Shown here: positions 35,120 to 47,720 of the stretch, in pieces | How the letters are laid out: each line of letters opens with the position of its first letter | Position numbering within the stretch: the first letter of the stretch is position 1 | From: Plotosus lineatus | Lineage: Eukaryota > Chordata > Actinopteri > Siluriformes > Plotosidae | NCBI GenBank assembly: GCA_024760905.1 | Contig: CM045737.1 | Coordinates: forward strand, 18,164,848 to 18,228,847 | DNA: 64,000 nucleotides | Direction: 5' to 3' | Made by a program: the position numbers and the translations under genes | The notes under the pieces: model-generated | Databases searched by the model: none | Seen by the model: only the letters and a program-made list of their open reading frames with translations | Told to the model about the DNA's origin: nothing

Positions 35120-35947
35120 GACAAAGCAGACTGCAGCATCTGTGATTGGTTTGCTTGCTCACAGCGCATTTCCCCCCATCATGATATTGGGTTAATAAAG
35201 TGTGAGGCTCTGTAGCAGCTGTAAATTATCATAACAGCCAGTTTAATCTTAAGTCTAGTCTTGTGGACTTAAAACACTCGATACTCTGAAGTGCTTTCAG
35301 CCGAAAAAACAGAACACTGTTGAATAATTATAAGTTAAAATACTTCAGGAATGTTGTCAGTGAAAATGCACAGCTTTTATAATTCATCACGCTAGGTTTC
35401 TCCTCCCCACAGTAAATTTGTGGCAAAACAACATGTCCGTGTTAATAAGTAGTCTTTCTTAGCTTTACTGATGTGCTCTCGTTTCTATGTCCACGTCCAA
35501 TCTGACGCTTTCAATAGAATAACTCAAAACATAAGTCGGTTTGATTAGATGATGATGATGATTCCTGGCTTCATCAGAAATAAATTGTTATTTTTGGTCT
35601 TCCAACTATGTATTTGTATACATTGAGTAGTGGCCCAGCACCTGCACAATAGCATCTTCATCTACTAAGGTAGGTAAGCATATTTTCAATACTTTCCACT
35701 GCCAAAACTTTCAAAATTATGACCATCACACAACCATGCTTTTGGTGAAGCTGTGAAAAGACTCGAGTAAGCTTATTCATGTTCCAATGCAGTAACCCGT
35801 TCAGCAAATAGAATGAACAATTCTGCAAAAATCTGTGCTAGCTTCACATATTGCCTTCTAGACATGCTCAATTCATAGCTGGAATCACTCACTACTCACA
35901 ATATAGCCCCCTGTTTTTGGTAATGTCAGAATGCATCGTGAGAACTA

Positions 35948-36739
35948 CTGTATTTTCCGGACTATAAGTCGCACCTTTCCCCATACTTTGGCTGAAGGTG
36001 TGACTTATACTCCATAGCAAGTTGTATGTGAAATTATTACATATAATTCTGTTTGTCACCATAACAAACATAATTTCATATGTTCGTTTTTTTACTCTCA
36101 CAACCACAAGAGGGCACTCGAAGCTTGGGTACCAGTACCTGCTCATCCACCACTGAAGAAATGTCCCGTCTCCCCCCCCCCCAAAAAAAAAAATCGTATG
36201 CTGTGGATTACAGACTGCAAGTACTGAAATATGCAGCAGAAAATTGTTATTGAGCAGAAAGAAAGTTTGGAGTGAACAAGAAACTTGAGGGACTGGAAAA
36301 AAGCAGAGATTACGATTACTGCAATGAAGAAAACAAAAAAAGCTAATAACAGGATAAAAGCTAGATGGCCATAGCTAGACGAACGAGCTCGCACATGGGT
36401 GCTTGAGCAACATGCTGCAGGGAGAGGCTTGTCAACAGTGCAGTTGCATCGCCACGTCCAGGTAGTTGTCAAGGAGATGAATATAAATGACTTTGCTTGA
36501 GGACTTATTAACTTATTGGTACTTTCTTGGTGATATGCAACGCAACCGCCTCTCCATCAGAGCGAGGACCACAGCATCACAAACTGCCAGCAGATTTCTC
36601 AGCCAAAGTAGACAGTTTCTATGAGTCTGCGACTTATAGTCCAGTGCAACTTTTCTAGGTTTTTTCTTCTTCTTTATGTTTTTTTTTTTTTGGCCAATGC
36701 GACTTTTACTCCAGAGCACTGTATAGTCTGGAAAATACG
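35948..36739 (+). mobile_element. pogo-like transposon (family F), second copy
   Basis: It starts ctgtattttccggactataa after TA and ends gtctggaaaatacga. Inside on the plus strand lies a frame-broken N-terminal transposase: a SYAVDYRLQVLKYAAEN-like stretch (about 36190-36245), KFGVNKKL, then WVLEQHAAGRGLSTVQLH (about 36398-36450). Catalytic domain absent. 36600-36735 is the shared 3' region. Confidence 0.82.
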
Positions 36740-37522
36740 ATATATAGGTCAGTAAATGGGAAGTAGACAGATAAACATACAGTATTCTGTTTTATCTCTT
36801 TGAGATAGTCAGGAGTCGTTTAACGACTTTAATTTTGTATCTCTGTTATTGTTATTTTTATATACTGCTCTTTACCCGTGTTTTTAACTGGTTAGTTTGA
36901 GAGTTTGTAGGATAATACTGTAATACTAATATAGACTCGAGATCGGGTTTGTTTACAAAGATGGCTGATCACTGGAACAGGGGTAAGTGACACGTATTCA
37001 TCCCGTTGTGTACTGCGTAGAAACTTTTATTTTATTCATATTTACTCAAAAGTACAACAATACACTTATACAAACACACTGATGTGGATTCTTTCATCAG
37101 ATCAAGTATATTTTATGTTAAACAGCTCCTATTACCTCAAATAGCTTGAATTGTCAGCTTCAGGGTGTCAGTTTTAAGACAATCTTAATTTCCTCGGCAG
37201 GGTTTTTTAGTTAATATTTTAAAGCTCGGTATACTGAATGTGACGAGTTTCTACTAAAATTTTACACACAACTTTCCTTCACATTTATAGCTTCAGTCTC
37301 TTGTTATTGAACGGTATGTTGATCCATTTATCTAATGTATGTAATATATAAACACACATACAGTACATGTGTAGGGGCAGAGAATAAAAGTCATTATTGA
37401 CCATTGAACAATGATTTTGTTTATTTACTGTTTTATGCACAATATGTTCACTGTCTCTTGTTTAAACGTAGGTTTCTACGTAGCTGAATGGTTTCTAAAA
37501 TATTGTGATTTTTTTTTTTTAA
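36740..37522. other. Nothing recognised
   Basis: AT-rich sequence without recognisable features. Confidence 0.55.
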
Positions 37523-37539
37523 TAAACAATTGTGCATAT

Positions 37540-37687
37540 CTTCTTCTTCTTTTCCTTTCGGCTGTTCCCTTCAGGGGTCGCCACAGCAAATGATCTGCCT
37601 CCATCTCTCCCTGTCCTCTGCATCTTCTACTCTTACTCCAACGACCTTCATGTCCGCCTTCACCGCATCCATAAATCTTCTCTTTGG
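37540..37687 (-). pseudogene. Very short RTE LINE 3' end with 17-bp target-site duplication
   Basis: Only 148 bp of the LINE 3' end, minus strand, including the gaaggggacagccgaaagg-type tail as its complement. Flanked by TAAACAATTGTGCATAT at 37523-37539 and 37688-37704. It matches the long copies almost exactly. Confidence 0.93.
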
Positions 37688-37954
37688 TAAACAATTGTGC
37701 ATATATATTTTGTCAAATTCTTGTGAACCAATTATAAATGCCTTGTTCTGTTCATCAAAGATGTTCCCTCCTAAACCGGGGCTCCGACAGGTTAGACATT
37801 TCAGTTTGAGAACAAATACCACATTATCTCTACATCTACAGTGTCCAAAACATTGTTCAACAGTAAGTGGAATTTCCAGCAAAGTGTTTTACTATTAAAA
37901 GTTGCCCAGTGAGGGAAGGTTTGGTATTTCCCTGAATATTCATATTTTTTTCAA

Positions 37955-38304
37955 GGGGGCAGTGGTGGTCTAGTGGTATAGGGCGCTGGATCGCTGATCC
38001 GAAGGTTGGGGGTTCGAGTCCCACTCTCCACAAGGTTGTCACTGTCCTCCCCAGTGCAGCTAACTGGGTTATCAAAGGCGGGCCATGTCTCTCACTGTCT
38101 ATGGTGTGAGGCATGTAAAAGAACCATTGCTGACTTTCGTAAAGAGTAGCTGCAAAGTCGTCAGCGTGTTTCTGTCCCTTGCTAAAAAGGGTTGTGACAG
38201 GAAGGGCATCCGACGTAAAAACCTCTGCCAAATCAAACGTGCGAATCAGATGATTCGCTGTGGCGACTCCCGAGTAAAAGGGAAAAAAAGCCGAAAGGAA
38301 GACA
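37955..38304 (+). repeat. tRNA-derived SINE-A, full length, RTE-type tail
   Basis: A box tggtctagtgg (37966-37976) and perfect B box ggttcgagtcc (38011-38021), 34 bases apart, mark a pol III promoter inherited from a tRNA. The body follows (aactgggttatcaaaggc, ctgactttcgtaaagagtag, gacaggaagggcatccgacg), then a 3' end ttcgctgtggcgactcc...agccgaaaggaagac. That end resembles the last 45 bp of the RTE LINE (gctgtggcgacccctgaagg, agccgaaaggaaaag). Confidence 0.9.
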
Positions 38305-40886
38305 GGTCAGTAAATGTATTCAATCATGCATTATGAAAAGTAATGTTCAAGTTCAAAACATATATTCCATTATGAATATTATATGGGCTTTTTTTTTTTT
38401 TTTGGGGGGGGGGGTCCCCTGATAAAATGTCAAATTGTCCTATAAAATGGAATTAACTTAACCGCAAAAGAATATGACAAACTGACAGTCAAGTACCATT
38501 AAAAACTGTTATTGAGGAGACGGCAATAAAATATAGTTTATAATAAAAGTAAAGTTACAATGCATTAAAATAAATGAATCAAAAACCTCACATTTAATTT
38601 AATAAAAGGCTGTAACAAACCATCAGCTCGCGACAGCACCAACCGGTTGTGTCCAAAAAAGTGTTATACCACAATACCCACTGCACTTAAAAAGTGAAGA
38701 ATTTATTTGGGCATCAGGACCATTTTGACCAACTTTGCAGTGTTAAATTAATTTTACAGACAATTTTGGTGTAGTTTTTTTGTTTGGCTTCATTAAAAAA
38801 TTTTTGTTTCACTGTATGAATAATAATAAAAACCAAACAAACAAACAAAACAAACAAACCTCTTTTGTGAGTAAAAGCCATAAATTCCATGCGGCCACCT
38901 TCTTTAAGAGATATGCTCCTCACATGCAAGTATAAATAAATGCTTCATCCTGTGTGAGCATCGCTTTACCTGCTGTGTAGATTTTAAAATGAAATTGTAT
39001 AAATCTTTCTTTATAAGCTTTAGTTATATAGTTCCATTCACCCCCAAGGTTGTTACAAATGAACCATTAACATGCAAGTTGTAAATAAGCAGCGAGCTGC
39101 ATGCATTAATTGCTACTATTTTAAGCTCTTTAATTCCTTGTTTAATTCCACTAAGAATGGTGGTTAAAAAAAAGTGAAATATAAGGGGGAAAAAGATTTG
39201 CTGTTTGATGCATGCAGAAATAAATATGGTGGTTTTGAGTGTGTATTACCACAGATTGTTGAGTCCTGACAGTAGAGGATTAAAACAAGGGAGGGGCTTA
39301 GAGCCGCAACAGTGCGAATCCTCCCTGACTGAACAACAATGGCATCTGGGGATGTGTGTCACTTGACTTTTTTTTTTTTTTTCCTCCTTCGAACTTTTCA
39401 TCTTCACCTGAGGCGTGAAGCCTGAAGACGCATCAAAATAAAAAAAAAAAATTCATCAATTCTGAAAATTAAATCGGTTTCTAAATGCACATCAGTGATG
39501 CGATGATTTTGATCCTGGCTTTGATTCATCCTTAATCCATCCCTGATTAATTATATTAATATGCCATGCAAAATAATGTGTGTTAACACAGATCAGGGCT
39601 TGATTACATAGAGCGCAGGTTAACATGTGAATAAAATAAATAAAAAAATATATTTGTTCTTAGTGCCGGTATTTTTAGTAGTCTATCGAAATGCATGAAG
39701 GTCAATGTGTCACTTGCTTAAGTTCCCCGAGAGTGAGAGGAAACACAGAATCCTGAGATTACAGGAATGCTGAAGTCATAGCCAAACACATAATGCACCC
39801 CAATTGTAGTGCAATGTCTAATGTTAAAAAGGGATACCCCTAAACATTTCACGCACTAATTCTGACTCTGGATAGGCCGAATTTAACTTTCTTGAATCAA
39901 CAGACCATGGTTCACCACTAGGGAGCCATTTGTAGCTCTTCCTGGTGAGGAGATTGCAGGCCAGTCAAAAGAATGAGACAAGGTCTGCATTTTTACAAAA
40001 GAGGTGTTGAGTATTATGAGAAAGATCCTTCATTAATCACCCAGGCAGTGGTAGTTCGAGGGCGAGCCATTGGGTGTCCTGCTTGTGTTATAATAACCTC
40101 GTAAACCACCGAGCTGACCAGCCAACGCTCCAAAACTAAAGCAGCGGCATGATCCAAACACAACCAGCCCTGAGGTGAACCCACAGAGAGGCTCAAATTC
40201 CACACTCCCTCAGTCATGTCTCCAGGAACGCCGAGAGAAAATGCAGCAAAAAGAAAAAAAAAAATAGATAGATAGATAGAGGTAGGAGATCTGTTCTTCC
40301 AAAGAGATGGCTTGTCAAACGTGTTCAGCAGACAATGAGCCCCATCCCCCAACTTCACGTTTGTATAAGCCACACATATCCACCCTCCACTGACCCACCC
40401 AAACACTCCTGTAGTTCAGAACAGTCTTCACACACCTCACCATTGGGAGGCAGGTCAGAATGGGTTCGGTGGGCTGTTATTAGCAAAAAAAATGAAGGCC
40501 TGAGGAACTGCTTGACGATTGTGTATGTGATGCAATTTTGACGGAGAAAACAGTAACTTTTGTTGAAGAAAATGGCTCAGCTTACGCATTTACACTCCGT
40601 GCAAAGAAATAACAGGGGAAAAAAATGAAAAAGGCTTCTGTTTTACATGACATAACTCATGAATAAACATCCTTTGAATCCCATATTACCTGCAAATGCA
40701 CCCATCAAATCTTTTTGCATTTCGGATGTGACTGCAGTTCTAACACGATGAACTTTTGTTGGTAATTAGATATGACATTCACTTCAGTAGATCTACTTTA
40801 CTAGCAAAGGCACAATGATGCTGTGCTTTAAGGCAATTAATCCAAATATAAATAAGATAAAATGTTTGAACTGCATTAGTCTGTGG
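38305..40886. other. Nothing recognised
   Basis: Low-complexity T/G run near 38390-38415 and a short (GATA)n near 40266-40280; otherwise plain AT-rich DNA. Confidence 0.55.
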
Positions 40887-41190
40887 GTATAGTAGTGTAG
40901 TAGTTAGCACGTTTGCCTCATAGCAAGAACGTCCAAGTCTGAAATGTGGTGTTTACATGTTCTCCTCATGCTTGTTTTGGTTTCCTCCCACAGTTCTACG
41001 ACATGCACATTTGGGTAATCGCCTACTCCAAATTGACCCTCGGTGTAAGTGTGTGCTGGTGCTGCGATGGATTGTGGAGCTGTTCGGGGTATACCCAGTG
41101 TTGCTCGAGATAGGATCCAGCCTCCCTGCCACTCTAACAGGATTAAGTGGTTCGGCAAATGAGCGTGTGATGGGTGAATACATTAGTGTG
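40887..41190 (+). repeat. L2-tailed SINE
   Basis: Head gtatagtagtgtagtagtta and gcacgtttgcctcatagc, then tgtttacatgttctcc, ttttggtttcctcccacag, gacatgcacatttgg, gcgatggattgtggag, gtatacccagtg and the L2 tail aagtggttcggcaaatgag. Mutated but collinear. Confidence 0.75.
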
Positions 41191-43550
41191 TGAGCTCCAT
41201 TCCACATCTGCATACATGAAACACTTGAAGCCATTAACACGAGATTCAGAGTTCAATCCAGAGAACTAAAAGCAGGTTGTGACCTTTGGAAGAGTACAGT
41301 AGAGATGAAGCCTGATGGAAAAATTTAATGAAGAAGGAAGCAAAAAAAAAAAAAAAAAAATCACCACTGTGCACCCTGCTTACAAATCCTACAACTCGGC
41401 TGAGGACAAATAAAGAAAATACACCATTTAACTGGATACTGATCAAATCAGCCAGGAGACAGAGAAGGTCTGGAATGAACATGTGTGGAAGGCACATTAG
41501 GAGGCAACACCAAATGAGTCAGATAACCCTTTCATGGCTGCTGTTGCCATAGAGACCATAACCTACCATGCTTCCCAAACTTTTGTTTGCTTAAAGAAAG
41601 AAAGAAAGAAAGAAAAAAAGATAAAGATCGTTGCCAAATCTTGAGATTGTAATTGTAGGATTTGTATGACCGATATATTTAACATTTGCACTGTTAAGAA
41701 AATTAAACAAGCAGTAACACATTCCTATTATTAATTTTATAAAGGACGATTCCTGTATTAAACCTCAGCTAATGAGACAGGTGAGTGGCAGGTGAGCCGT
41801 GACAATAACTGTTAAAGATTAACGAAACACAACTCTAAGTGTTCTTGCTATGAATGCTATGAACCAAAGCAAATAAACCCGAGTAAAAACTCGACTGTGT
41901 GCTATTAAAAAACCCTTTAGATATGAAAGGGAGGGACTGAAACACAAAAACTAAAAAGAAGGAAAAGGTAACTGAAGGCAAATGAATGATGGCTCAGTTG
42001 GCTCAGACAGAAAAGGAGCAATGGGAATTCAAAGACAGAGGGAACAGTAGAGAATATAAAAGTGTATATTATCAAGAGCTCATGTGGTACGTGACATCCT
42101 GTTGGAAAAAAGATGATAAGCCTGAGTGAGCTTCAAAACGAGGTCATCTATTTTCAAGGTCTCTTCTTATTGACCTTCTTATCTACGCCCCCCCCCCCCC
42201 ATCCAAATAATGCACACTAAAATGGATGCCTACACTCTCCAATCACACACACACACACACACACACACACACCACTCCAGAGAGCAAATGCAAGAAGGAG
42301 AGGAGAATTACCAACATCAACTCACTGACTGCATCATGCCGGTTTTTAATACCGGAGGTTTAGACTGCATGGACAAACCTAAATGAAGCGCCTCTTGAAC
42401 CCCTCCCAGCATTACTGCAGAACCAGACACCATAATCCACCACGAAAGGAATACACACGTGCCATTCGGCACTTAAGGGAATGACAGAGCCCACCTCCCC
42501 CGATGAAGATAAGACAGAGCTGGAGGCATCACATTCCATACAGCTACTGTAACGGCACAGAAAATCCCATCAATGTTCATAGTTCGCTTTTGCTTGTCAT
42601 CGCTTACCCTTTGCACCTCTCTTCAGACTCCATCTGCCGAAAGCATCCTTGTAGAATTAACATGATCAGCTCTGCATCAAGCGCCACTTAAAATCAAGCT
42701 CCAGGGTGTCGAACTCCAGAATGGTATCACATTTATGCTTGTCCATCTCCAGTCAACCGGCACTCTGAACCTCTCGCGCTGCTGCCCATAGCCTCAAACA
42801 AATGTCCCTCAACCCTTTAACTCGCTCCCTCTCCCTCACACACACACACACACAGATGTTACTCAGAAAAGGCCACACCCCTTTTCATCACCAAGCCTCC
42901 TTATAGGATGCAGCCCACTGCACATTCTCTCCTTCTCCTTCTGTTTTTTTTTTTTTCTGTTCACACCCTCATGGCCTCCTGCCAAAGTGCTAACAGTCTG
43001 GTTGAAGATCTGACATGAGAAGTCCTTTCTTAATACGAAAGAGTATTTGACCTGAGTGGAAAATATGTTCCGTAAACATTCACCAATTTTTAAAATGTTT
43101 ATATTACAAAAATGATCGTTCGTGATCTTACTGCATGTAAAAAGTTCTACGAACTTGCTGACACTTGTCTCATCCGTACATGTAATCTCAAGATGCAATA
43201 TATCAAGTTCACCTTTTAAAGCTAATGATTCCTTGAATTAAGGCTCCAGTGCATATTTGTAATCACTATTGCGACAACAACAACAACAGCAAGGTATTTG
43301 TAAACTGCACTCTGGCATATTCCAGATGCGCATGTTGTACAGTCACTATCAAGTTTACACACCCTGTTAACTGCATGCTTTTAAGATATAAATAAATAAA
43401 TGATAAATCAGGCGAGAGCTTTCATGTTTACATTGACAGCACTGAAACAATTATAATAAATTACAGCATTTAAAGCACTTGCAAAACTGCTTTAAAGCCA
43501 TTATCAGTGAATATATTCTTATGCTGGTTAGTTACAACACAGATGAAGTA
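41191..43550. other. Nothing recognised apart from simple repeats
   Basis: A poly-A run near 41342-41361, (AAAG)n at about 41594-41617, a C run near 42188-42200 and (CA)n at 42245-42272. No exon was recognised. Confidence 0.55.
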
Positions 43551-44410
43551 CAGTAGGCCCTCGATATTCGCGGGGGCTCAGTTCTGGCCCCTGTGCCCGG
43601 AAGTAAAACCCCATGTATCATATTACATGCCCGAATGAGCAACCGGAAGTAAAATACAATGCATCTATGCTAAAATACGCTCCTTAAACACATTCTATAG
43701 ACAGTCTTACTCATCAATACAGTATTAATGTAGTAAAATGTAGTAATTATTAAGAAAAACTTTAATTTCGTACTGTGAAATTTATTAATAAAATATATTA
43801 CAGCATACTTATATTAGAAGCCACGGAGCAGCTCAGCCACGCCCCCCAACCAGCGGACAGTTAGTTAGAGAACACAGCCGCCAAAATCAAAGTCCCCCAA
43901 AAAGAACATGAAATGTAATAAATTGGATAAACAAAACAAAATGATAAATATGCTACACCACAGTACATAAAATCACACACACAAAAATTCTAAACATTAA
44001 CTTGGGTACTGTACTGGAATAATGATTGAAAAAGACTTTAAGACTAGAGTGCTTTCAGATGTTTATTTCTCTTCAGACACTTCAGAGGAAACTGTAGTTT
44101 CTTCAGGAGAAAGTCTTATTTCTTCAGAAGGGACATCCAACGTCATTACTTTTTCTAGCGCTTAGCCAGGGAACACGCACAGCGTTTGAGTGTCATCACA
44201 GAGCCTAACTGGTAATTAAAACACACGGAAAAAAAAGAGGCTCATTGAAAACTTGTGCGCGAATGAGGAAAAAGGGGCATTACATCATCTTAACCAATCA
44301 GCAGGAAGGAGGACAGCCATTGGCTGAATTTGAGTGACTTGTCAGCTGCTCGGCAGTCCACGAATACTCAAACCGAGAGTGCAAAACCGCGAATAGTTAA
44401 GGGCCTACTG
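43551..44410 (-). mobile_element. Tigger family A MITE, complete
   Basis: cagtaggccctcgatattcg to gttaagggcctactg with TA on both sides (43549-43550, 44411-44412). Its right 250 bp are the inverse of the left end of the element at 4249, so it lies in the opposite orientation. A short stretch near 44060-44160 could encode on the minus strand an SEEIRLSPEETTVSSEVSEE-like acidic tail, plausible as the transposase C-terminus; the rest of the transposase is deleted. Confidence 0.88.
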
Positions 44411-44496
44411 TATGCCATCAGTCAAACTTGGTGGGCTGGTGTTGCTTGCGGGGTTTTGCTGCTGTTTGTGTGTGCACATGTGCACAAAGCATAGTG

Positions 44497-44805
44497 CTAA
44501 TTCAAGTACTGCCGAAAAAGGTACATTTTCAGCTGTCGTCTGAAGACATTCAGTGACTCAGTTGTCTGGTTATCCAGAGGAAGTTCATTCCACCACCTTG
44601 GAGTCAGAACACAGAAGAGTTCAGATGCATCATTTCCCTTGTGCCTTGGCAGAAGGAGGGATAGGTGTAGAAGTGATGCAAGATCCAAGAGAATGCGGTG
44701 CAGTGCAAAGGTGTCAAGTTCTTTGAGGTAGAAAGGTGCAGATCCATTTTTGACTCCGTAGGTAAGCATCATTGTTTTAAATCTAATGCAAGCAGCTACA
44801 GCCAT
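44497..44805 (-). pseudogene. I/Nimb-like LINE, C-terminal part
   Basis: 102 codons on the minus strand, AACIRFKTMMLTYGVKNGSAP...VLTPRWWNELPLDN-TTESLNVFRRQLKMYLFRQ, then a stop. This is the end of a common fish LINE protein with a YADD-type reverse transcriptase. It continues the fragment at 45955-47400; the two are separated by a SINE and a Tigger element. The clade assignment (I/Nimb) is from memory. Confidence 0.8.
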
Positions 44806-45055
44806 AGACTAATGATTGGAGAAGCAGCTTTGGGACCGAAAGGTTGCTGGTTCAATTCCCGAATCAGCAGAAATAATGTGTGGCGGTGGGAGGGTGAGCA
44901 GCACCTTCCCTTCTACATAAATCGCTTGAGCAAGGCACCTAATCCCCAACTGCTCTCCAGGCACCACAATGTGTGTAGCAGCCCACTGACTGAGTGTGTG
45001 TGCTCACTTTGGATGGGTCAAGTGCAGAGGAAAGAATTTTCCTTATGGGATTATA
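44806..45055 (+). repeat. tRNA-derived SINE (V-SINE-like), inside the I-like LINE
   Basis: The head agactaatgattggagaagc is followed by ggaccgaaaggttgctgg and a B box ggttcaattcc (about 44850), then ttgagcaaggcacctaatcc, caactgctctccaggc and a 3' segment ctttggatgggtcaagtgc. The order agrees with the widespread fish tRNA SINE. No target duplication was identified. Confidence 0.8.
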
Positions 45056-45057
45056 TA

Positions 45058-45893
45058 CAGTACAAGTCAACCCTGTACTTAAGAAAATCTCTGAATATGA
45101 AAATTCCAGGTCCCGAAAAACATTTTCGCCATCTGTATATGAAACAATCTCTTCTTACGAAAAGTGCAAAACACACCATTCAAAAATTCAAACAATGTGA
45201 GAGTTGCTCCCTCATTGGCCGTCTCCCAACATCCCACCTCGCTGGCCTCCCATTGACCAGGAGGGAGCTGAACTGTACCCATACTTCCTGTTTGTCACAT
45301 GCATGAAGGAGAGCTGAACAGGACTCTTGGCTTGTGAGTTTTTTTTGAGTGAGATCATTGCAGCGTTATATTTCGTTAACCATCATGGACCCCAAGAAAG
45401 CGGGCTCTGTTATCAATTGAAGTGAAGCAGGAGAAAATGAAAAAAAAAAAAAAAAAAAAAACGAAAGTGGGATGCGGTTGAGCGAAATTGCAAAGGAGTA
45501 TGGCCGAAACCCCTCTACAATCGGGACGATATTGAAGCAGACCTTAAAAGCCGAGATACAGTGATGGAGGCGATTACTGGGGGAAAAGCAACCGCCATAT
45601 TTAAGGACCTCGTGAAGGGGGGTGGGGGTTCTTCAGACCAGCAATCCCCGGACTTTAAAGCATCGCATGGGTGGTTCAAGAGATTTAAAAAAAGGTAAAT
45701 AATTTTTTTATTTTGAACACATTTCAGACAAAATTGGTGTACTTCTATAATTTTTAAAGGGTTTATGGGGTAGTCTTGGGAGCCTTGGAACGAATCATGC
45801 GTTTTACATGTAAAATGCGCCTCCACTTACGCAAACTCCAGGTAACGAAAAAGGCACTGGAACGGATTAATTTCGTAAGTAGAGGGCCGACTG
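45058..45893 (+). mobile_element. Tigger-type transposon (family B), complete
   Basis: Starts cagtacaagtcaaccctgta and ends agagggccgactg, TA at 45056-45057 and 45894-45895. An N-terminal transposase segment (about 45385-45695) is frame-broken around a long A run; recognisable pieces include the degraded helix-turn-helix and KASHGWF-like sequence (about 45657-45675) before a ggtaaat splice donor. The 836-bp unit lacks the catalytic domain. Confidence 0.88.

Positions 45894-45953
<60 letters not shown>
45894..45953. repeat. (CA)n microsatellite at the Tigger end
   Basis: About 28 CA units beginning at the TA of the element's right target site. Confidence 0.95.
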
Positions 45954-45954
<1 letters not shown>

Positions 45955-45956
<2 letters not shown>

Positions 45957-47400
45957 CTATTTCAAATCATACCATACAGGAAGCCAGTAGAGAGATCGTA
46001 GCAGTGGTGTGGGAAAATTTGGTAAGGTTGAAAACAAGCCCTGCAGATACCTTCTGGATCAGTTGCAAAGTTTGACTTTCCAGGAATGAGTTTCAATAAT
46101 CTAGGGTCAAGGTGACAAGGGCCTGAACATCTGAGTAGCCTTAGTGGAAAGAAATGGACAACTCCTTTAAAAGTTAAATTGGAGAAATCGACGTGATCAA
46201 GAAGGATTAGTTATATGAGAAGGACAGGTAATTGTCCACGGTTACTTCAAAGCTTTGTGCAGTGCCTGAAGGAAAGATCACAGTTGTTCAAGGAGATCAC
46301 AGGATTTTGAGATGTGGGGATGAGTTAGCTGGGAAAAACAACAATTCACTCTTGCTGTGAATAAGCTTCAGATGGTGAGCTGCCATCCATGAGAAGATAT
46401 TTGTCATACATGCAGAGATCCCTGCAGAAACATGAGTGTCAGAGGAAGGAAAAGAGAGAACAAAGTTGGAGTATCATCTCCATAGCAGTGGTATGAGAAC
46501 CCATATCGGGATGTATCGCACCGAGGAACCTCGTATAAAGAGAGAAGAAAAGTGAACCAAGAACTGAGAACTGTGGAACACCAGTGGAAATTCAGCATAG
46601 ATAGGGTGTATTCAGTTATGAGATTGGAAAAATGTGCAAGGGATGTGGAAGTGGAATATACGCTGTGTAGAGTAGGAGCTGGAATGGGAGTAAATGTTGG
46701 ACAGATTTTTCTAAAAATTTCCCATCAAAGAATTCGGCAATGTCTTCAGCAGTAAGTGAGGATGAGGCATATGGAGCAGATTGATTGAGTAAGGATGAAA
46801 GGATGTTGTGGAGTTTGTGTGGGTCTTACGCAGCAGTGTCCACCTTTCTCTTGTAGAAGACGGTCCTAGCAGAAGTCACATCAGATGAAAATGTGGATAG
46901 GAGAGCATTGTAAAAAGCCAGATCTGATTCAAATTGAGATTTCTTCCACTCTCTCTCAGCTGCACCGAGTTGTCTACAATTGTTTCGCAGCACCTCAGAA
47001 AGCCAAGAATCAGAGCAAGAAGTTCTCTTGCTTTTGTAGACAGTGAGCAGAAGAGATCCACAGATGTCGTGCGAAGAGAACACTATAGGGAAGAAAAGGA
47101 GACTTGGTTAAGAAGATAAGGTACAGAAAGCAGCTGATGAAGGAGGTACAGTGTGGAGGTTTGCCGGGTGGGGAAGAAAACTGAAAGCTGGAGTTAGATA
47201 GAATAGGTAAGCTAACAGTTAAGGAAACCAAGTGCTGGCCAAAGATGTTTCATGGAGTGGCAGTAATGCCTGTGACTGGGGAGGGACGACTGAAAATAAG
47301 ATCCAGGAGATTCCCTCTATGCGTGGGAGAGCAGTAATAATAATGAGAAGGTTGATTGACGAGGAGACTTACATCCATCTCTTTCTCTCACACACACACA
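45955..47400 (-). pseudogene. I/Nimb-like LINE, reverse-transcriptase part
   Basis: On the minus strand, from right to left: an endonuclease/linker region with SWLSEVLRNNCRQLGAAERE (about 47000) and SDLAFYNALLSTFSS, RT motifs ending FSYHCYGDDT (catalytic box at 46473-46484, YGDD in place of the usual YADD), and PLLRSLYWLPV at 45975-46010. Stops and frameshifts are frequent. The PLLRSL-WLPV block continues at 44805 with AA-IRFKTMML, showing one LINE interrupted by later insertions. Confidence 0.82.
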
Positions 47401-47720
47401 CACACTCACACGGTTTGATCAGATCAAGGTCCAGCACCATACACACAATGAAGCATAGTAGCGGCGGCATCATGTCATGGACCTACTTCATTTCAGCTAG
47501 AAATGGCGATCCAGTCAAGGTAAAGGGAATCCTAAATTAAGGTCTTATTAGAGCACTGTGAATGCACCAAATTTTAAAAGTAATTTATTAGTTTTGGATA
47601 TGGACAGAAGCAAGTCCTAGAACCAATCTTCGTAAAACCGAGCTCTCCAGTACTGACCTGAACTGGGAGGTAGACATGGTTTATTTTTTCTCCTCTCTTT
47701 TTTTTCATCTAAACAAAGAA

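Noticed and set aside
37966..38021. tRNA gene
   Set aside because: A and B boxes are present, but the sequence continues without a tRNA 3' half into the SINE body, does not fold into a complete cloverleaf by eye, and recurs in several copies.
40014..40406. 130-codon minus-strand frame and a possible SINE head near 40040-40125
   Set aside because: No recognised protein domain, and the pol III boxes are too poor to support a SINE call.
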